Positions 1 to 6,951 are shown, counted from the first letter of the stretch. The stretch is 22,326 nt of DNA from Citricoccus sp. WCRC_4 (GCA_026645375.1 JAPFFX010000232.1:1-22326); one strand, 5' to 3'. Made by a program: numbers and translations. Notes: generated by a model not told the origin, from the letters alone.

Positions 1-1441
1 ACGCCCCGTGCGGGGCGGCGCCCGGCGTCGAGGGGCGGGACCCATCCTCGGGACCGAAGGCCACGGCGGACCAGCGCCGGGTGGAGGCGAAGGGCACCTG
101 CGCCGAGGGCGTCTCGTCGGGGGCGTGGGTGAAGGCCTCGCGCAGGGCCAGGGCCGTGGGATTGGCATTCGCATCAGCACCGAACCAGGCCAGGACGCGA
201 GCGCCGGCGTCGTGCGCCTCACGGGAGGCCGAGAGGTCGGTGAGCCCGTCGAAGACGACGCGGCCCTCGGTGAGCGTGCCGGTCTTGTCCAGGCAGACGG
301 TGTCCACGCGGGCCAGGATCTCCACCGCCGGCTGTTCCTGGATGAGGACCTGGTCCTGGGCCAGCTTCAGGGCGGCCACCGCGAAGGAGATCGTGGTCAT
401 CAGGGCCAGCCCCTGGGGGATCATCGAGGTGATCGCGGCGACGGAGGCCACGACCGCGGGCTCGATCGCATCGTTCTGCAGCGCGTACGCCCAGCCGCCG
501 ATCGCCTGGACCTGGCCGTTGAGGATGATCGCCACGATCGGCACCAGGGCGATCGTGAGCCACGTGGCGACCGTGTCCAGGGCCCCGCGCAGCTCCGAGG
601 GGATCTTGGAGAACGTGCGGGCCTCGATCGCCAGCTGCGAGGCGTGGGAGTCCGCGCCGACGGCCGAGACGCGGAACAACCCGTGCCCGGAGAGCACGGC
701 CGAGCCGGAGAGCACCACGTCCCCGGGCAGCTTGCCCACCGCGTCGGACTCCCCGGTCAGCATGGACTCGTCGATGTCCAGGCCGTCCGCCCTCAGGATC
801 ACCCCGTCCGCGGGGACCTGGTCCCCGCGCCGCAGCACCACCGCGTCGTCCAGGACGATGTCCTCCAGTCGCACCTCCTGCCGCTCGCCCGAGCGCATGA
901 CGTGGGCGGCGTCCTGGTGCAACAGGGCGATCTGGTCCAGCTTGCGCTTGGCCGAGTACTCCTGGACCACGCCGATGATCACGTTGGCCACGGCCGCGAG
1001 GCAGAACACCAGGTCGAACCATCGGCCCAGCACGATGATCGCCACCGCGCAGGCGCCGATGGCGAGGTTGAACATGGTCAGGACGTGGACGCGCAGGATC
1101 TTCCAGATCGAGCGGGAGGTGTCCCGCGGTTGACGGTTGGTCAGTCCCTTGCCGATCCGCTCCGCGACGGCGGCCTCGTCCAGGCCGCGGGCGGCGAGGG
1201 CCTCGTCGTCGGGGCGCGCGATCGCCCCCAGCCCGCGCCGGCGCAGGTGGTGACGACGCCGCACGTCGGGGTGGTCCGTTCCGCCGGCCGCCGCCGCGGC
1301 AGGCGCGCCGGACCTGCGGGGCCGGGAGCCTGCGGGGGTGTCAGCGTGGGGGTCCGGGGGTGAGCCTGCGCCGGGGAGGTGCTGGATGGTGGCCTCCTCC
1401 GTTGCGGGTCCGCCGGTGCCGGTGCTGGCCGGGTTGCTCAC
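1..1441 (-). CDS. ctpE: CtpE-like P-type cation-transporting ATPase, N-terminal part (partial, cut by window edge)
   Basis: About 480 residues are visible and the gene runs off the left edge. The phosphorylation motif DKTGTLTEGR has its Asp at about residue 385 (near 287-289), and the actuator motif LTGES lies at about residues 228-232 (near 750-763). A cation-ATPase N-terminal segment and paired membrane helices precede them. The stretch SGSAVLSGHGLFRVSAVGAD followed by LAIEARTF and SELRGAL matches, from memory, Mycobacterium CtpE, a calcium pump at the plasma membrane; the exact ion is inferred from family only. I chose the GTG at 1441 because AGGGAG lies 9 nt upstream (1451-1456). The first ~60 residues are low-complexity Pro/Gly/Ala. 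The nucleotide-binding domain and C-terminal helices are outside the window. It could instead be another magnesium- or calcium-type pump of the same superfamily. Confidence 0.85.
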   Translation of the reverse strand, partial: MSNPASTGTGGPATEEATIQHLPGAGSPPDPHADTPAGSRPRRSGAPAAAAAGGTDHPDVRRRHHLRRRGLGAIARPDDEALAARGLDEAAVAERIGKGLTNRQPRDTSRSIWKILRVHVLTMFNLAIGACAVAIIVLGRWFDLVFCLAAVANVIIGVVQEYSAKRKLDQIALLHQDAAHVMRSGERQEVRLEDIVLDDAVVLRRGDQVPADGVILRADGLDIDESMLTGESDAVGKLPGDVVLSGSAVLSGHGLFRVSAVGADSHASQLAIEARTFSKIPSELRGALDTVATWLTIALVPIVAIILNGQVQAIGGWAYALQNDAIEPAVVASVAAITSMIPQGLALMTTISFAVAALKLAQDQVLIQEQPAVEILARVDTVCLDKTGTLTEGRVVFDGLTDLSASREAHDAGARVLAWFGADANANPTALALREAFTHAPDETPSAQVPFASTRRWSAVAFGPEDGSRPSTPGAAPHGA

Positions 1442-1514
1442 GCTGATTGTCTCCCTGGGTCGGGCAGCAGGCAATGGCCAGCCGGACGGGACCCGACCTG
1501 CAGCGATGCCCTCC

Positions 1515-1520
1515 AATGTA
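1515..1520 (-). promoter_or_regulatory. Candidate -10 box for the P-type ATPase gene
   Basis: The minus strand reads TACATT here, about 75 nt upstream of the GTG start. It fits the actinobacterial TANNNT -10 form, but no convincing -35 hexamer sits 16-18 nt upstream. Confidence 0.3.
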
Positions 1521-1632
1521 GTGGCCCCGTGTCCCGGACAGCGTCAGTCTGCGGGGTGAATCCGGGCTCGATCCGGGTCATCCCGGAGGCGGAGGCCGTT
1601 CGGTGAGTGCCCCGTGGTGTCCGAGGCTGCCG

Positions 1633-1638
1633 TACAGT
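1633..1638 (+). promoter_or_regulatory. Leaderless-type -10 box (TACAGT) for the DUF2236 gene
   Basis: TACAGT is followed by 7 nt and then the ATG at 1646. Transcription would start at or next to the start codon. No -35 hexamer is evident. Confidence 0.55.
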
Positions 1639-1645
1639 CGGCCTC

Positions 1646-2611
1646 ATGAAGGCCACGGACCCCTCCGCCATCCTGCCGGACCGGCTGCTGTCCAGGATGC
1701 GCTCGGACCTCGTCCACACCTTCTCCGGTGAACGGGACGCGGGAGTCCCGCAGTGGCAACTGGACCTCGAACGGGGTGATGACGCCGGGTACTTCGCCCA
1801 CAACTCCGCCACCTGGGCGGTCCACGGGTCGATGTCCACCGTGGCCGCCGGCATCCGCGCCCTGTTGGTCCAGGCGCTGCACCCCGGCGCGCTCGCCGGG
1901 GTGGCCGAGCACTCGGACTACCGGGCCGATCCGCTGCAGCGGCTCGCGGGGACCATCCGCTGGATCTTCTCCGTCACCTACGGTTCCACCGACGCGGCCC
2001 GCCGGGCCTGCGCCGAGGTCCGCCGGCTGCACGTGCCGGTCCGGGGGCAGTATGAGGACGGGGCGGGGGATGAGCGGCGCTACTCCGCCAACGACCCGCA
2101 CCTGGCCGAATGGGTGCACCTGGCCTTCACGGATGCCTTCCTGGCCGCGCACGAGGACTTCATCGGCCCCGTGCCGACCGCCGGCGGGGCGGATGACTAC
2201 GTCCGCGAGTGGTCCGTCGCCGGATCCCTCATGGGCGTGCAGGACCCGCCGACCACCCGCCAGCAGCTCAGGGACCGGCTGCAGGCCTTCGACGACGCCG
2301 GCGAGCTGGCCGGCGGCGACCGGGTCACCGAGGTCCTCGGGTTCCTGCGGAACCCGCCGCTGCCCGGCCAGCTCGGCTGGGGCTACCGTGCGCTCTTCAC
2401 CGCGGTCGTGGACACCCTGCCGGTCCGCTACCGGGACCTGCTCGGCCTGCGCGGCACACCGGTGCCGCGGCTGACCCGTGCCGGCGGCCGCGCCACCCTG
2501 GCCGTGGTGGGCGCGGCCCTGTCCGGGCCGGGACCCTCGGAACAGGCGGCACGGCGACGGCTCATCCGGCTGGGCGTGCTGCCCGTCGCGGATGCCGGGC
2601 CGGGTCGGTAG
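1646..2611 (+). CDS. DUF2236 / MpaB-like oxygenase family protein
   Basis: The 321-residue protein carries the DUF2236 (MpaB/rubber-oxygenase-like) pattern: YFAHNSATWAVHGSM at about residues 49-63, LLVQALHPGALAGVAEHSDY at 73-92, and a helix around HLAEWVHLAFTDAF at 152-165. Characterised relatives are haem-containing oxygenases and conserved His residues serve the haem; the substrate here is unknown. An in-frame start exists at 1607, but I prefer the ATG at 1646 because TACAGT sits 7 nt before it and the family homology begins after it. There is no signal peptide or TM helix, so it is probably cytoplasmic. Its TAG stop codon is part of the -10 box of the next gene. The family is common in actinobacteria and usually annotated only as a hypothetical or oxygenase. 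Confidence 0.85.
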   Translation: MKATDPSAILPDRLLSRMRSDLVHTFSGERDAGVPQWQLDLERGDDAGYFAHNSATWAVHGSMSTVAAGIRALLVQALHPGALAGVAEHSDYRADPLQRLAGTIRWIFSVTYGSTDAARRACAEVRRLHVPVRGQYEDGAGDERRYSANDPHLAEWVHLAFTDAFLAAHEDFIGPVPTAGGADDYVREWSVAGSLMGVQDPPTTRQQLRDRLQAFDDAGELAGGDRVTEVLGFLRNPPLPGQLGWGYRALFTAVVDTLPVRYRDLLGLRGTPVPRLTRAGGRATLAVVGAALSGPGPSEQAARRRLIRLGVLPVADAGPGR

Positions 2612-2614
2612 CGT
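2609..2614 (+). promoter_or_regulatory. Leaderless-type -10 box (TAGCGT) for the CoA-binding protein gene
   Basis: TAGCGT is followed by 6 nt and the ATG at 2621. Its first three bases are the stop codon of the upstream gene, so the two genes are tightly packed but may be transcribed separately. Confidence 0.5.
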
Positions 2615-2620
2615 GATGCC

Positions 2621-3052
2621 ATGGGACATTCCAATGACCCGGCCACCATCCGCCGGCTGCTGACCGACCGGGGAGCCCGGTGGGCCGTCGTCGGGCTCAC
2701 GCCCAACCCGCGCCGAGCCGCCGTCGGGGTCTCGAGGTTCCTGCGGGACGACCTGGGCATGGAGATCATCCCGGTGAACCTCGGGGCGCAGGAGGTGCAC
2801 GGGGAGACCGCGTACCGCACGTTGGCGGACGTGCCCGGCAGCATCGACGTGGTGGACTGCTTCGTCAACTCCCAGAAGGTCGGGGCGATCGTGGACCAGG
2901 CGATCGACGTCGGCGCCAAGGCCGTGTGGCTGCAGCTCGGGGTCATCGACGAGGCGGCGGCGGAACGCGCGGCCGCCGCCGGGTTGGACGTGGTCATGGA
3001 CACCTGCCCGGTCATCGAGGTCCGGGCCATTCCCTCGCTGCGTCGCGGCTGA
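2621..3052 (+). CDS. CoA-binding domain protein (CoA_binding_2 family, YccU-like)
   Basis: This 143-residue protein has a single Rossmann-type CoA-binding fold. The nucleotide-binding strand and loop WAVVGLTPNP lie at residues 21-30, followed by VDCFVNSQKV (78-87), AVWLQLGV (101-108) and a terminal VVMDTCPVIE (124-133), which is the family signature. Its length equals stand-alone members of the family. Members bind CoA or acyl-CoA, and their cellular role is not settled; the fold is related to the CoA-binding domain of succinyl-CoA synthetase. It sits 9 nt after the DUF2236 gene and 29 nt before the ABM gene, but each has its own -10-like box, so shared function is not implied. Confidence 0.88.
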   Translation: MGHSNDPATIRRLLTDRGARWAVVGLTPNPRRAAVGVSRFLRDDLGMEIIPVNLGAQEVHGETAYRTLADVPGSIDVVDCFVNSQKVGAIVDQAIDVGAKAVWLQLGVIDEAAAERAAAAGLDVVMDTCPVIEVRAIPSLRRG

Positions 3053-3069
3053 CGTCCCCGGACCGCCGC

Positions 3070-3075
3070 TAGGGT
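3070..3075 (+). promoter_or_regulatory. Leaderless-type -10 box (TAGGGT) for the ABM monooxygenase gene
   Basis: TAGGGT is followed by 6 nt and the ATG at 3082. A weak CTGACG lies 15 nt further upstream (3049-3054). Confidence 0.55.
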
Positions 3076-3081
3076 GGGGCC

Positions 3082-3402
3082 ATGATCTTCATCGTCGTGA
3101 AATTCCCGGTCAAGCCCGAGCACGTGGACGGTTTCATGGACCGCGTCCGTGACTACACGGAGGCCACGCGTGCCGAAGAGGGCAACCTGTGGTTCGAGTG
3201 GTCCCGCAGCGTGGAGGACCCCCACGAATTCGTCCTCGTCGAGGCGTTCAAGGACGGCGCCGGGGAGGCGCACGTGAACTCGGAGCACTTCACCGCGGGC
3301 CTGGAGGCGATGCGCCCCGTGCTGGCCGCTACCCCGAGGATCGTCAGCCGCCAGGTCGAGGGTGAGGGCTGGGACCGGATGGGCGAGCTGCAGGTCGACT
3401 GA
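3082..3402 (+). CDS. ABM-domain protein (putative quinol monooxygenase, YgiN-like)
   Basis: The 106-residue product has the antibiotic-biosynthesis-monooxygenase (ABM) ferredoxin-like pattern: a first strand MIFIVVKFPVKPEH, a helix with FMDRVRDYTEATRAEEGNL, then WFEWSRSVEDPHEFVLVEAFKD and a terminal helix with AHVNSEHFTAGLEAM. Length and order match single-domain YgiN-type proteins, which act as homodimers; known ones oxidise quinols or other aromatic substrates without a cofactor. The substrate cannot be read from the sequence. The gene is last in a run of three plus-strand genes and ends 47 nt before a strong hairpin shared with the convergent formamidase gene. A heme-degrading role is also seen in the superfamily but nothing here favours it. 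Confidence 0.85.
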   Translation: MIFIVVKFPVKPEHVDGFMDRVRDYTEATRAEEGNLWFEWSRSVEDPHEFVLVEAFKDGAGEAHVNSEHFTAGLEAMRPVLAATPRIVSRQVEGEGWDRMGELQVD

Positions 3403-3403
3403 G

Positions 3404-3429
3404 CGGGTCGACTGGGCGGGTCGGCTGGG
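3404..3429. repeat. Two 13-bp tandem units after the ABM gene
   Basis: CGGGTCGACTGGG and CGGGTCGGCTGGG are adjacent and differ at one base. They look like a small local duplication just after the stop codon. Confidence 0.7.
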
Positions 3430-3449
3430 CGGACAGCGCCACCGGCGAA

Positions 3450-3485
3450 CTGCGGGCAGGGACGATCGCTCGTCCCTGCCCGCAG
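3450..3485. terminator. Bidirectional hairpin terminator between convergent genes
   Basis: CTGCGGGCAGGGACGA (3450-3465) and TCGTCCCTGCCCGCAG (3470-3485) are perfect 16-bp arms with a 4-nt loop. The hairpin lies between the plus-strand ABM gene and the minus-strand formamidase gene, whose stop is 12 nt away. There is no T-tract, as is common for actinobacterial terminators. Confidence 0.8.
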
Positions 3486-3497
3486 TGCGTGGGGTGA

Positions 3498-4754
3498 TCA
3501 GGCGTTGGCCGCCTTCGGGGCGCCGATCCCGGGATCGACCTGGTGCGGCCCGCTGGCGCTGGGTCGCACGTCGAAGTCGAAGATCGCCGTCGGGATGTAG
3601 ACGGTGGAGCACGAGTTCGGGATGTCCACCACTCCGGAGAGCCGGCCCTCGATCGGGGCCGCACCCAGCAGCAGGTACGCCTGCTCGGGCGAGTAGCCGA
3701 ACTTCACCAGGTAGTCGATCGCGTGCAGGCAGGCACGCTGGTAGGACAGGTGCGAGTCCAGGTAGCGCTGCTCGCCGTCCAGCGTCACCGAGGTCCCGGA
3801 GAACGCGATCCACTCACTGAACCGGGGATCCACCCGGCCCGGCATGAAGATGGCGTTCTCCTTGACGCCGTAGGTCTCCATGCCACCCTTGATCAGGTCC
3901 ACATGGATGTCCATGAACCCGCCCATCTCGATGGCGCCGCAGAACGTGATCTCGCCGTCGCCCTGGGAGAAGTGCAGGTCGCCCATGGACAGGTTGGCGC
4001 CGTCCACGAACACCGGGTAGAACACCCGGGTGCCCTTGGACAGGTTCTTGATGTCCTGGTTGCCGCCGTTCTCGCGCGGTGGTGCCGTCCGGGCGGCCTC
4101 CGAGCCGACACGCTGCCACTCGCCCCGGTCCAGCCCGCCGAGCACCGCGTGCTCGGCCTCGGGCGGCAGGGCCAGCGGAGGCACGCGGTCCGGGTCGGTG
4201 GCGATCAGGTCTCCCTCGCGCTTGTTCCACTTGGCCAGCAGCTCTGCCGAGGGTGCCGTGCCCATGAGGCCGGGGTGGATGAGGCCCTCGAAGCGGACCT
4301 CCGGGACGTGCCGGGAGGTGGCGACCTGGCCGTTGAAGTCCCAGATGGCCTTGTAGGCGTCCGGGAACTGGTCGGTCAGGAACCCACCGCCGTTGTTCCT
4401 GGCGAAGATGCCGGTGTAGCCCCAGCCCTGGCCGGCCAGCGGGCCGCTGTCCTCCTGGGGGATCGGGCCGACGTCGAGGATGTCCACGATCAGCAGGTCG
4501 CCGGGCTGGGCTCCCTCGACGGCGAAGGGGCCCGAGAGCTTGTGGACGGTGAGCAGCGGCGCGTTGAGGATGTCCTCGGCGGAGTCGTCGTTGACGATGG
4601 CACCGTCGAACCACTCGCGGCAGTCGACCCGGAAGGTGTCACCCGGCTTGACGGTGGCGACCGGTGGGATCTCGGGGTGCCAGCGGTTGTGGCCGAGTTT
4701 TTCCTGGTCCTCGAAGGACTTGGCCGAGTCGAGGGGAAAGATGTTGTCAGGCAT
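3498..4754 (-). CDS. fmdA: Formamidase (FmdA/AmdA acetamidase-formamidase family)
   Basis: The 418-residue protein matches FmdA_AmdA amidohydrolases, which hydrolyse formamide (or short amides) to ammonia and the carboxylate. Visible family landmarks are GDTFRVDCREWFDGAI (38-53), GDLLIVDILDVGPIPQ (85-100), MGDLHFSQGDGEI (257-269), GRVDPRFSEWIAFSG (306-320) and CSTVYIPTAIFDFD (382-395). Length is close to the Methylophilus enzyme (about 407). The ATG at 4754 is supported by AAGGA upstream (about 9 nt). It is the last gene of an operon with an FmdB-like protein and an amide/urea channel, so uptake and hydrolysis of a small amide for nitrogen is the likely job; formamide versus acetamide cannot be settled by eye. 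The 153-nt gap before it may hold its own promoter. Confidence 0.92.
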   Translation of the reverse strand: MPDNIFPLDSAKSFEDQEKLGHNRWHPEIPPVATVKPGDTFRVDCREWFDGAIVNDDSAEDILNAPLLTVHKLSGPFAVEGAQPGDLLIVDILDVGPIPQEDSGPLAGQGWGYTGIFARNNGGGFLTDQFPDAYKAIWDFNGQVATSRHVPEVRFEGLIHPGLMGTAPSAELLAKWNKREGDLIATDPDRVPPLALPPEAEHAVLGGLDRGEWQRVGSEAARTAPPRENGGNQDIKNLSKGTRVFYPVFVDGANLSMGDLHFSQGDGEITFCGAIEMGGFMDIHVDLIKGGMETYGVKENAIFMPGRVDPRFSEWIAFSGTSVTLDGEQRYLDSHLSYQRACLHAIDYLVKFGYSPEQAYLLLGAAPIEGRLSGVVDIPNSCSTVYIPTAIFDFDVRPSASGPHQVDPGIGAPKAANA

Positions 4755-4774
4755 GGTGACGGATCCTTTGCTGT

Positions 4775-4812
4775 GGGAAAGGGGACGGTAGAGGAGAGAC
4801 GGGAAAGGGGAC
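4775..4812 (-). promoter_or_regulatory. Pyrimidine-rich fmdA leader with a repeated 12-mer and a candidate -10
   Basis: On the mRNA strand the 12-mer GTCCCCTTTCCC occurs twice without mismatch (complements of 4775-4786 and 4801-4812), 26 nt apart. Between and partly inside them TACCGT (4785-4790) could be a -10 box giving a short leader of roughly 24 nt to the fmdA ATG. The function is unproven. Confidence 0.4.
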
Positions 4813-4879
4813 AGGGGAGGCGTGGTGCGACGGCGGGCTGGCGCGTCGAGGAGGGGTACGGCGCCGGGGGCTGCAGTCG

Positions 4880-4897
4880 CCGGGCGCCGGCGCCCGG
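4880..4897. repeat. 18-bp perfect palindrome between fmdB and fmdA
   Basis: CCGGGCGCCGGCGCCCGG is self-complementary and lies 11 nt after the fmdB stop. It could act as an intercistronic hairpin that partly terminates or stabilises the mRNA. Confidence 0.6.
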
Positions 4898-4907
4898 TGC
4901 GCTCGGG

Positions 4908-5201
4908 TCAGGGCCGGGGCAGTTTCCGGTGCAGGGGATTGCCGGTGTACCGGGGGCCCTCGCGCGGTTGGCGGCCGGCCGCGGGCAGGGCCGTGACCAC
5001 CTCTGGTTCGGCCGCGCTGCGTTGGGTCGACTCGATCAGCCGGTAGGCGGAGGAGCCGGCCCGGGAGAGTCGCACGGAGGTGATGCGCCGGGCCGCGGGC
5101 GCCCCGCAGTCCGGGCAGTCCACGGCATCGGGCACGGAGGTCATGCTGTAGGACGCCTCCAGGACGGTGCCCTCCGGGCAGCGGAACTCATACAGCGGCA
5201 C
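4908..5201 (-). CDS. fmdB: FmdB-family small protein of the formamidase operon, incomplete zinc ribbon
   Basis: The 97-residue protein starts MPLYEFRCPEG and continues to VDCPDCGAPAARR, the layout of FmdB/CxxC_CxxC_SSSS regulatory proteins found beside formamidase genes. Only Cys8, Cys29 and Cys32 are present; the second position of the first CxxC is Gly11, so a standard four-Cys zinc site is not complete. The second half ends in a basic tail (NPLHRKLPRP). It starts at a GTG (5201) with GGGGGGAGG just upstream and overlaps the end of amiS by 14 bp, indicating translational coupling. FmdB has been proposed as a regulator of formamidase expression, but its molecular activity is not established. 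Confidence 0.8.
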   Translation of the reverse strand: MPLYEFRCPEGTVLEASYSMTSVPDAVDCPDCGAPAARRITSVRLSRAGSSAYRLIESTQRSAAEPEVVTALPAAGRQPREGPRYTGNPLHRKLPRP

Positions 5202-5880
5202 GGCGCCTCCCCCCGTCCCGCGGGTCGCTGTCCGCCGGGCCGCGCAGGGTGTGGTCCGGCCCGGTGTCCTGGAGCTCGGGGGGCGTCCTGAGCGGGCCGC
5301 GCCGGCCGAGCAGGAACGACAGGACCAGGACCACGACGCCGGCCACGGCCAGGATCGTGGCCCACGTCCACGTACTGCGGTACTCGCCCATGAGCAGCAG
5401 CACTGCGGGGATGGTGGCCGTGAGGTGCGCGATGATCGCCGTGAACCACCCGGTGGCCGCGGTGAGGGACTCCCGCCGGAGCCCCAGCAACAGGAAGAAC
5501 ATGAACCAGAGCACGGCCCAGAGGAGCCAGATGACCCCGAAGACGGGGTCTGCCACGACGGTGAACTGGAGGATGCCCATCACCACGGCGATGGCGGCGA
5601 CGAAGAGGGAGAACCACCCCACGCCCTCGCCGTCCAGGCCGAAGGTGAGGTTGAGGCCGACATAGAGATACGTGAAGCCGAACAGGTAGAGGCCGGAGGC
5701 CGCGAGGATGGCCGCGGGGTCACCCTCCGCCTGGACGAGCAGGATGGTGGGGAACACCACCTGCATGATGCCAACGAAGAAATTCATGGGGGCGGCGGCC
5801 TTGCCGGGAACGAGCCCCAGCAACATCAGGCCGTTGATGAACAACACCGCTCCCACGTACAGCAGACCAACACTGCCCAT
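5188..5880 (-). CDS. amiS: AmiS/UreI-family amide or urea channel
   Basis: The 230-residue protein is strongly hydrophobic over residues 1-190 with six or seven predicted TM helices, for example VGLLYVGAVLFINGLMLLGLV near the start and ILAVAGVVVLVLSFLLG near residue 170-187. The helix pattern and motifs such as GLYLFGFTYLYVGLN and WLLWAVLWFMFFLLLG match AmiS/UreI channels, which let urea or short amides cross the inner membrane. A hydrophilic tail of about 38 residues follows the last helix and overlaps fmdB. The ATG at 5880 has AGGAG 6 nt upstream (5887-5891). It is first in the amiS-fmdB-fmdA operon. Urea is less likely as the substrate here because no urease genes are seen in the window. 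Confidence 0.9.
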   Translation of the reverse strand: MGSVGLLYVGAVLFINGLMLLGLVPGKAAAPMNFFVGIMQVVFPTILLVQAEGDPAAILAASGLYLFGFTYLYVGLNLTFGLDGEGVGWFSLFVAAIAVVMGILQFTVVADPVFGVIWLLWAVLWFMFFLLLGLRRESLTAATGWFTAIIAHLTATIPAVLLLMGEYRSTWTWATILAVAGVVVLVLSFLLGRRGPLRTPPELQDTGPDHTLRGPADSDPRDGGRRRAAV

Positions 5881-5978
5881 GAAGCGCTCCTGGGAGACGA
5901 GCAGGCCCGGCCGGGCGACGGGGTGTGAATCGGTGACGCCGCAACCCTCGGGCCGTGCGAGGGGATGTGATGCACGCC

Positions 5979-6008
5979 ACGTTAGGCACAGTGCAACGGT
6001 TGCGACAA
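5979..6008 (-). promoter_or_regulatory. Candidate promoter and operator of the amiS-fmdB-fmdA operon
   Basis: On the minus strand TTGTCG (6003-6008) and TAACGT (5979-5984) are spaced by 18 nt, a plausible -35/-10 pair about 100 nt upstream of amiS. The spacer contains the inverted repeat GCAAC-G-GTTGC (5993-6003), a form resembling LacI-type operators. No regulator gene lies next to it. Confidence 0.45.
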
Positions 6009-6060
6009 TGGTCGGTCGTCGGTGCCCGGAGGGCCCCGGCGGCCGGGCTCGGGCCGTGCC

Positions 6061-6939
6061 CTATGCCTCGTAGCGGGAGCGCATGCAGGCGAAGACGCCG
6101 AAGAGCATCAACCCGACGCCGATGGAGGCCAGGAGCACGGGGCCCAACGGCTGGTCCAGCAGGGCCTTGAGGGCCCCGTCCATCCCGGTCGCGTCCTCGG
6201 GGTCCCGCTGGAGCGTGGCGACCACGAACAGCAACCCCACCAGGGCGAGCACGATGCCCTTGGCGACGTATCCGATCGTGCCCGTCACGCTGATCGCGCG
6301 GGAGACGTCGCGCCGGCTCGAGGACCGCAGGTCCTTCATGAACCGCTGGGTCACCCCCGAGTACACGTGGTATCCGCCGATGCCGATGATGACCAGGCCG
6401 GCCACGATCAGGAGCACGGCACCGGCCGGATGGGACATGAGCGAGGCCGAGACCGAACTGGTGGATTCCCCGGAGTCCTGTCGACCACCGAGCGCGGCGA
6501 CGGTGAACATCACCCCGATCGCCACGTAGACGATCGCCTTGCCCGCGTCCTTGACCCCGTCGAGGGCGGACCGTCGGTCCCAGATCGCCTCACTGAGGTA
6601 CCACAGGCCCAGCAGGACACAGCCGGCGGCGCACAGCCAGATCAGGCCGATGCCCAGCGGGTTGGCGGCCAGCAACTGGATCGCGCCGGACTGGTCCGCG
6701 TCCTCGGGTGCCGAACCGAAGGCCAGGCCCCAGGCGATCAGGCCGATGAGGATGTGCAGGATCCCGTTCGCGACGTGGCCGACACGGGCGGCCTTCCGGA
6801 ACCAGGGATGGCGGGTGACCTCCTCGGCGCGGTCCGAGGCCTCGTCGAGGGCCTCGGCGGCCCCGGTCGGCGCATGCTTCCGCATCGTCCGTCGTACGCG
6901 GTCGGCGGGGCGGGAGGCGGACGCGGACTCGGGGGCCAT
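6061..6939 (-). CDS. DUF1206 membrane protein
   Basis: From the ATG at 6939 the product is 292 residues. After a charged cytoplasmic N-terminus of about 50 residues come six predicted TM helices (about 53-75, 95-117, 133-151, 172-191, 222-242, 266-286), arranged as three two-helix repeats, each starting with a G-x-x-A-x-G-like turn (ARVGHVANGILHILIG, DAGKAIVYVAIGV, GTIGYVAKGIVLALVG). This is the DUF1206 architecture of actinobacteria and some proteobacteria; no biochemical function is known. A longer frame opens at 7017, but TACCCT 6 nt before 6939 supports the later start. The gene stands alone between the amide operon (same strand, 180 nt downstream) and the divergent DUF952-GuaD gene. Confidence 0.87.
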   Translation of the reverse strand: MAPESASASRPADRVRRTMRKHAPTGAAEALDEASDRAEEVTRHPWFRKAARVGHVANGILHILIGLIAWGLAFGSAPEDADQSGAIQLLAANPLGIGLIWLCAAGCVLLGLWYLSEAIWDRRSALDGVKDAGKAIVYVAIGVMFTVAALGGRQDSGESTSSVSASLMSHPAGAVLLIVAGLVIIGIGGYHVYSGVTQRFMKDLRSSSRRDVSRAISVTGTIGYVAKGIVLALVGLLFVVATLQRDPEDATGMDGALKALLDQPLGPVLLASIGVGLMLFGVFACMRSRYEA

Positions 6940-6945
6940 GGATAC

Positions 6946-6951
6946 AGGGTA
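6946..6951 (-). promoter_or_regulatory. Leaderless-type -10 box (TACCCT) for the DUF1206 gene
   Basis: TACCCT is followed by 6 nt and the ATG at 6939 on the minus strand, fixing the start more tightly than the open frame does. Confidence 0.55.

Noticed and set aside
1338..1606. Small plus-strand frames in the ATPase/DUF2236 divergent region
   Set aside because: They have no Shine-Dalgarno or -10 box at the right distance and no recognisable domain, and one overlaps the ATPase N-terminus.
3362..3820. 152-residue plus-strand frame spanning the ABM gene end and the formamidase 3' end
   Set aside because: It crosses the perfect bidirectional terminator and overlaps two confident genes, with Arg/Ser/Pro-rich shadow composition.
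5979..6010. GlnR-type nitrogen-regulator box upstream of amiS
   Set aside because: The GTNAC-N6-GNAAC pattern is matched only with wrong spacing and mismatches, so it is not supported.
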